Shown here piece by piece: positions 60,957 to 64,000 of a stretch of 64,000 nucleotides of DNA (the first letter of the stretch is position 1; every line of letters starts with the position of its first letter). The position numbers and the translations under genes are program-made. Origin of the DNA: CAWKOH01 sp963851245. Its GTDB lineage: Bacteria > Actinomycetota > Acidimicrobiia > Acidimicrobiales > Palsa-688. Below the pieces are notes generated by a model. It was not told where the DNA came from. It saw only the letters and a list, made by a program, of their open reading frames with translations, and searched no databases. The stretch is from assembly GCA_963851245.1 (NCBI GenBank), contig CAWKOH010000012.1:434001-498000 (forward strand), in the 5' to 3' direction.

Positions 60957-63329
60957 GTGGTGAGCGCGGCGGGGGCGCGGAGCGTCGGGGCGCGGGTCAC
61001 AAGAGTGGAGGACCCGCGCATACTGTCGGGTCACGGCCGCTATATCGACGACGTGGTCCTGCCGGGAATGCTGCACGCGGCGTTCTTCAGGAGCCAGGTG
61101 CCTCACGGGCGGCTCCACTCCTTGGACGTGAGTGACGCTCGCCGCCTGCCCGGGGTGGTAGCCGTCTATACGGGGGAGGACATGAAGCGGTTGACTCAGG
61201 CCGCCCAGGTTGCGTCCGTGAGCGGCATGAATCTCACGCCGGGGATGAAACTGCCCACCTTCTATCCGCTGGTAACGGACAAGGTTCGACATATCGGTGA
61301 CCCGATAGCTCTGGTTGTCGCTGAGAGCCGGTATGTCGCAGAAGACGCATTGGAACTGATCGTCGAGGACATCGAGACGCTCCAACCGGTCGTGACCTAC
61401 GAGGAGGCCCTCGATCCCGGCCGTCCCGCCCTCTTTGAAGAGGTGGGCGACAATGTCAACCTCCAGACCGCCCTACCCCTGGGCGATATCGAGGCGGCAT
61501 TTGCCCGGGCCGACCGGATCGTTCGGGCGGAGGTGCAGGTCCACCGGCACCAGCCGGTTCCGATGGAGTGTCGCGGCATAATTGCCAGCTGGGACACCGG
61601 CGCCGACCAGTTGACGATCCACGTCTCTCACCAATCCCCGCACATGTTCCGGATGATCGTGCCCGGATATGTAGCCGTTCCGGCCGAACGTATTCGGGTC
61701 CTCGCCGGCGATGTGGGAGGCGGGTTCGGCCTGAAGAACAGTGTGAGCCGCGAGGACCTGGCGGTCATAGCCGCGTCGACCGATCTCGGTCGTCCCGTGA
61801 AGTGGATCGAAGACCGCATGGAGCACCTCGCCACGGCCGGGCAGGCGCGAGAGGAGATGGCTGCGATCGAAGCCGCGGTATCCGACGATGGCCTGCTCTT
61901 CGGAGTCCGGATGAACGTCAAGGTCAATATCGGGGCCTACCCGTGCGATCCTTTCCCTGGATCCATGCAGGCCTTCAGCATCCCACTTTTCTTCCAGGGC
62001 CCCACCCGGTTGGAAGCACTGGAGGCGGCGTCCACAGCGGTTTTCACGAACAAGGCGACCTATGTCTCGTACCGGGGCCCGTGGGCAACCGGCGACTTCC
62101 TGCGCGAGCGACTCCTCGACCTGGTGGCAAGGGATCTCGGGATGGATCCCATCGACGTTCGACGGCGGAACTACGTGAGGCGCGACGAACCACCCCTGGC
62201 CATGCTCACCGGACGGCCCTTCCTTGGGGTCACGACCATCGAGTCGGTCGATCAGGTGTCACGCCTGATCGACTGGGACGGGTTTCGGGCCCGGCAGCTC
62301 GCGGCCCGCGCCGAGGGTCGCTACCTGGGCATCGGGCTGGCCTCGTACCTGGAAGGAGCACCGGGACCGCGGGCTCCCGGTCAGACCGCTCCTGACATCC
62401 TCGGGAACGAGACGGCCCGCCTTTACCTGGAGCCGGACGGCCGCCTCGTAATCGTGACCCGCCAGCAACCGCACGGCCAGGGCCACGAAACCACCCTGGC
62501 CCAGGTGGCGGCCGACGAACTGGGCATACGGTTCGAGGACATCACGGTTCGCTACGGCGACACCGACATAACGCCGCCCGCGCTCGTCGGAACCGGAGGT
62601 AGCCGGGCCGCCACCATGGCTAACGGAGCGGTCCTGCACGCGGCCCGAGTGCTCCGGGAGAAAGTACTGTCCGCCGCGGCGGACATGCTGGAGGCGAGCG
62701 ACGCCGACCTGGAACTGCGCCACGGCATCATCATGGTCAAGGGCACCCCCTCGATCAGGTTGGCCCTCTCCGAGTTGACCAGCGCCGTCTCGGAGCAGCC
62801 GGAAGACTTCGGGCCGGATACCGATCGCGACCTCACTGTGACCCTCACCTTCGACGGGGGCACGCAGGGCTGGTCAGGAGGTACCCACTGCTGCATTGTC
62901 GAGGTCGATGTGGAGACCGGCCTCGTGCACTTCGAGCGTTACGTCGTGGTCGAGGACTGCGGTGTAGCTGTCAACCCCGCGATCGTCGAGGGTCAGATCC
63001 GCGGAGGTGTGGCCCAAGCCATCGGAGCCGTCCTGCTGGAAAAGGCCGCCTATGACCACGATGGGCAATATCTGGCCTCGACCTTCATGGATTACCTGCT
63101 TCCGGATTCTGTGTCCGTGCCCCGACTCGAGATCCACCACGTCGAAACGGTCCTTACCGACCCCGATGTTAACTTCCGGGGAGTAGGGGAGGGAGGCATG
63201 ATCGTGGCCCCAGCAGCCATCGTCAATGCGATCGAGGACGCACTGGCCCCCTTCGGAGTCCGCATCACCGAACAGCATCTCCCGCCTGCTCGCATACTGG
63301 AACTGGTCGGAACGGTTCCCTCCAGTTGA
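60957..63329 (+). CDS. molybdopterin-binding large subunit of a xanthine dehydrogenase/aldehyde oxidase-family enzyme
   Basis: 790 residues, usual length for CoxL/XdhB-like subunits. GTG at 60957 or 60960. GARVTRVEDPRILSGHGRYIDD opens the N-terminal domain; EVQVHRHQPVPMECRG, VLAGDVGGGFGLKN near residue 248, YVSYRGPWATGDFLRER near 365 (form II-like active-site loop, not the Cys loop of true CO dehydrogenase), QQPHGQGHETTLAQVAADE, GTGGSRAATMANGA, and the catalytic Glu in RGVGEGGMIVAP near 742. It hydroxylates an aldehyde or heterocycle. Its FAD and iron-sulfur subunits are not in the window. Confidence 0.9.
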   Translation: MVSAAGARSVGARVTRVEDPRILSGHGRYIDDVVLPGMLHAAFFRSQVPHGRLHSLDVSDARRLPGVVAVYTGEDMKRLTQAAQVASVSGMNLTPGMKLPTFYPLVTDKVRHIGDPIALVVAESRYVAEDALELIVEDIETLQPVVTYEEALDPGRPALFEEVGDNVNLQTALPLGDIEAAFARADRIVRAEVQVHRHQPVPMECRGIIASWDTGADQLTIHVSHQSPHMFRMIVPGYVAVPAERIRVLAGDVGGGFGLKNSVSREDLAVIAASTDLGRPVKWIEDRMEHLATAGQAREEMAAIEAAVSDDGLLFGVRMNVKVNIGAYPCDPFPGSMQAFSIPLFFQGPTRLEALEAASTAVFTNKATYVSYRGPWATGDFLRERLLDLVARDLGMDPIDVRRRNYVRRDEPPLAMLTGRPFLGVTTIESVDQVSRLIDWDGFRARQLAARAEGRYLGIGLASYLEGAPGPRAPGQTAPDILGNETARLYLEPDGRLVIVTRQQPHGQGHETTLAQVAADELGIRFEDITVRYGDTDITPPALVGTGGSRAATMANGAVLHAARVLREKVLSAAADMLEASDADLELRHGIIMVKGTPSIRLALSELTSAVSEQPEDFGPDTDRDLTVTLTFDGGTQGWSGGTHCCIVEVDVETGLVHFERYVVVEDCGVAVNPAIVEGQIRGGVAQAIGAVLLEKAAYDHDGQYLASTFMDYLLPDSVSVPRLEIHHVETVLTDPDVNFRGVGEGGMIVAPAAIVNAIEDALAPFGVRITEQHLPPARILELVGTVPSS

Positions 63330-63365
63330 GGACTCCGTCTACCGGATGCTGAGCCCGGTTTCCGC

Positions 63366-64000
63366 TCAGCCACACTGCCATTTGGGCTCCCTCTTCTCGA
63401 GAAACGCCCTCGGTCCCTCCAGGGAATCCTCGGTGTGGAGGTTCCGCTCGCGGAAGGCTTCCGCCAGGATTTCCGCTTCGTGCAAGGGCAGGCCCAAACC
63501 CTTCCGGATCGCCAGCCGTGTGCCGCGAACGGCGAGGGGAGCGTTGCGGTTGACCATCTGGGCTAGCTCCCGGGCCCGAGCCCCTAGCTCCTCCGGCTTG
63601 ACCACCTCGGTTACGAAGCCCAGTTCGTAGGCTCGTTGGGCGGTCATCCTCTCGTGCTTCCCCAGCAGGGCCATGCGCATGGCCACGTTTATCGGTAGGG
63701 CCCGGGCCACACGGACCATCTCCCGGCCCGATACCAGGCCGATGCTGACATGGGGATCGAAGAAGGCGGCCTTCTCCGATGCGATGGATATATCGCCCGT
63801 CGTCACCAGATCCATTCCCGCCCCACAGCAGATTCCATTGACGGCCACGATGATCGGTTTCGCCATGGTTCTGAAGGGGGGAGTAGCCTCCTGCGGAGCC
63901 TCCCATTCATGGAACCGGGATAGATACCGGCCCTCGTGGGGCACCCTTCCATCTGCTGGGACCTCATCCACATCGGCGCCCGCGCAGAACGCCCGCCCCG
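63366..64000 (-). CDS. enoyl-CoA hydratase/isomerase (5' end beyond the window)
   Basis: Crotonase-family protein whose start lies past the right edge. The visible part begins GRAFCAGADVDEVPADG (oxyanion motif). Then come AVNGICCGAGMDLVTTGDIS, with Gly-Met-Asp where the first catalytic Glu usually sits, FFDPHVSIGLVSGREMVRVA and LLGKHERMTAQRAYELGFV. It ends FLEKREPKWQCG. Close in pattern to the enzyme at 12795-13574. Acts on a CoA ester; substrate unknown. Convergent with the molybdenum hydroxylase. Confidence 0.88.
   Translation of the reverse strand, partial: GRAFCAGADVDEVPADGRVPHEGRYLSRFHEWEAPQEATPPFRTMAKPIIVAVNGICCGAGMDLVTTGDISIASEKAAFFDPHVSIGLVSGREMVRVARALPINVAMRMALLGKHERMTAQRAYELGFVTEVVKPEELGARARELAQMVNRNAPLAVRGTRLAIRKGLGLPLHEAEILAEAFRERNLHTEDSLEGPRAFLEKREPKWQCG

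Overview
The window looks like a chromosomal piece of a high-GC actinobacterium. GTG and TTG starts are common. One ordinary 60-base stretch (23041-23100) counts 75% G+C. The gene families are those of actinobacterial catabolism: mycofactocin-type short-chain dehydrogenases, luciferase-like flavin oxidoreductases, cytochromes P450, an MpaB-family oxygenase and many PF04909 amidohydrolases. An uncultured Acidimicrobiia-like lineage is my best guess, but there is no rRNA or ribosomal marker here to prove it. I see no tRNA, rRNA or CRISPR array.

Layout. 1-5194: edge of a sulfotransferase-like gene, a flavin monooxygenase, an epoxide-hydrolase-like protein, a leftward enoyl-CoA hydratase / acyl-CoA carboxylase pair joined by 65-bp repeats, and a metallo-beta-lactamase-fold hydrolase. 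5412-12754: a rightward catabolic cluster (amidohydrolase, acyl-CoA synthetase, mycofactocin-type SDR, second amidohydrolase, SCP-x-type thiolase, DUF35 partner, zinc alcohol dehydrogenase). 12795-25529: enoyl-CoA hydratase, GH3 glucosidase with a PA14 insert, MocR-like aminotransferase, SMP-30 lactonase, SDR, APH-like kinase, amidohydrolase, D-aminoacylase, DHA2 exporter, SnoaL-like protein. 25594-39691: SDR, two orphan solute-binding lipoproteins, assorted oxidoreductases, a hydrolase-TetR-amidohydrolase operon and a LURP-one-like protein. 39933-48063: a cupin-P450-crotonase operon, an F420-type oxidoreductase, a P450-D-aminoacylase operon and a second DHA2 exporter. 48210-49849: an SDR fragment and an amidohydrolase.

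49726-55297 is different. It is a leftward set of TIR-like protein, SIR2-domain protein and membrane-anchored STAND NTPase, with visibly lower G+C (48% in 51781-51900). It looks like an anti-phage defence operon. An IS3-family element with matching terminal inverted repeats sits inside the SIR2 gene. 55445-64000 returns to catabolism: a third orphan solute-binding protein, a second mycofactocin-type SDR, an MpaB-family oxygenase, a TetR regulator coupled to an internally deleted MFS exporter, a GntR regulator, a molybdenum hydroxylase large subunit and an edge-truncated enoyl-CoA hydratase.

The metabolic genes fit import of small acids or amides, hydrolysis or decarboxylation by amidohydrolases, CoA activation, beta-oxidation-like shortening and retro-aldol cleavage, with flavin, P450 and mycofactocin redox steps; the substrates are unknown. 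At least a dozen genes carry single-base frameshifts while the protein signal stays intact on both sides. Some of these are probably sequence errors, so 'broken' calls should be read with that in mind.
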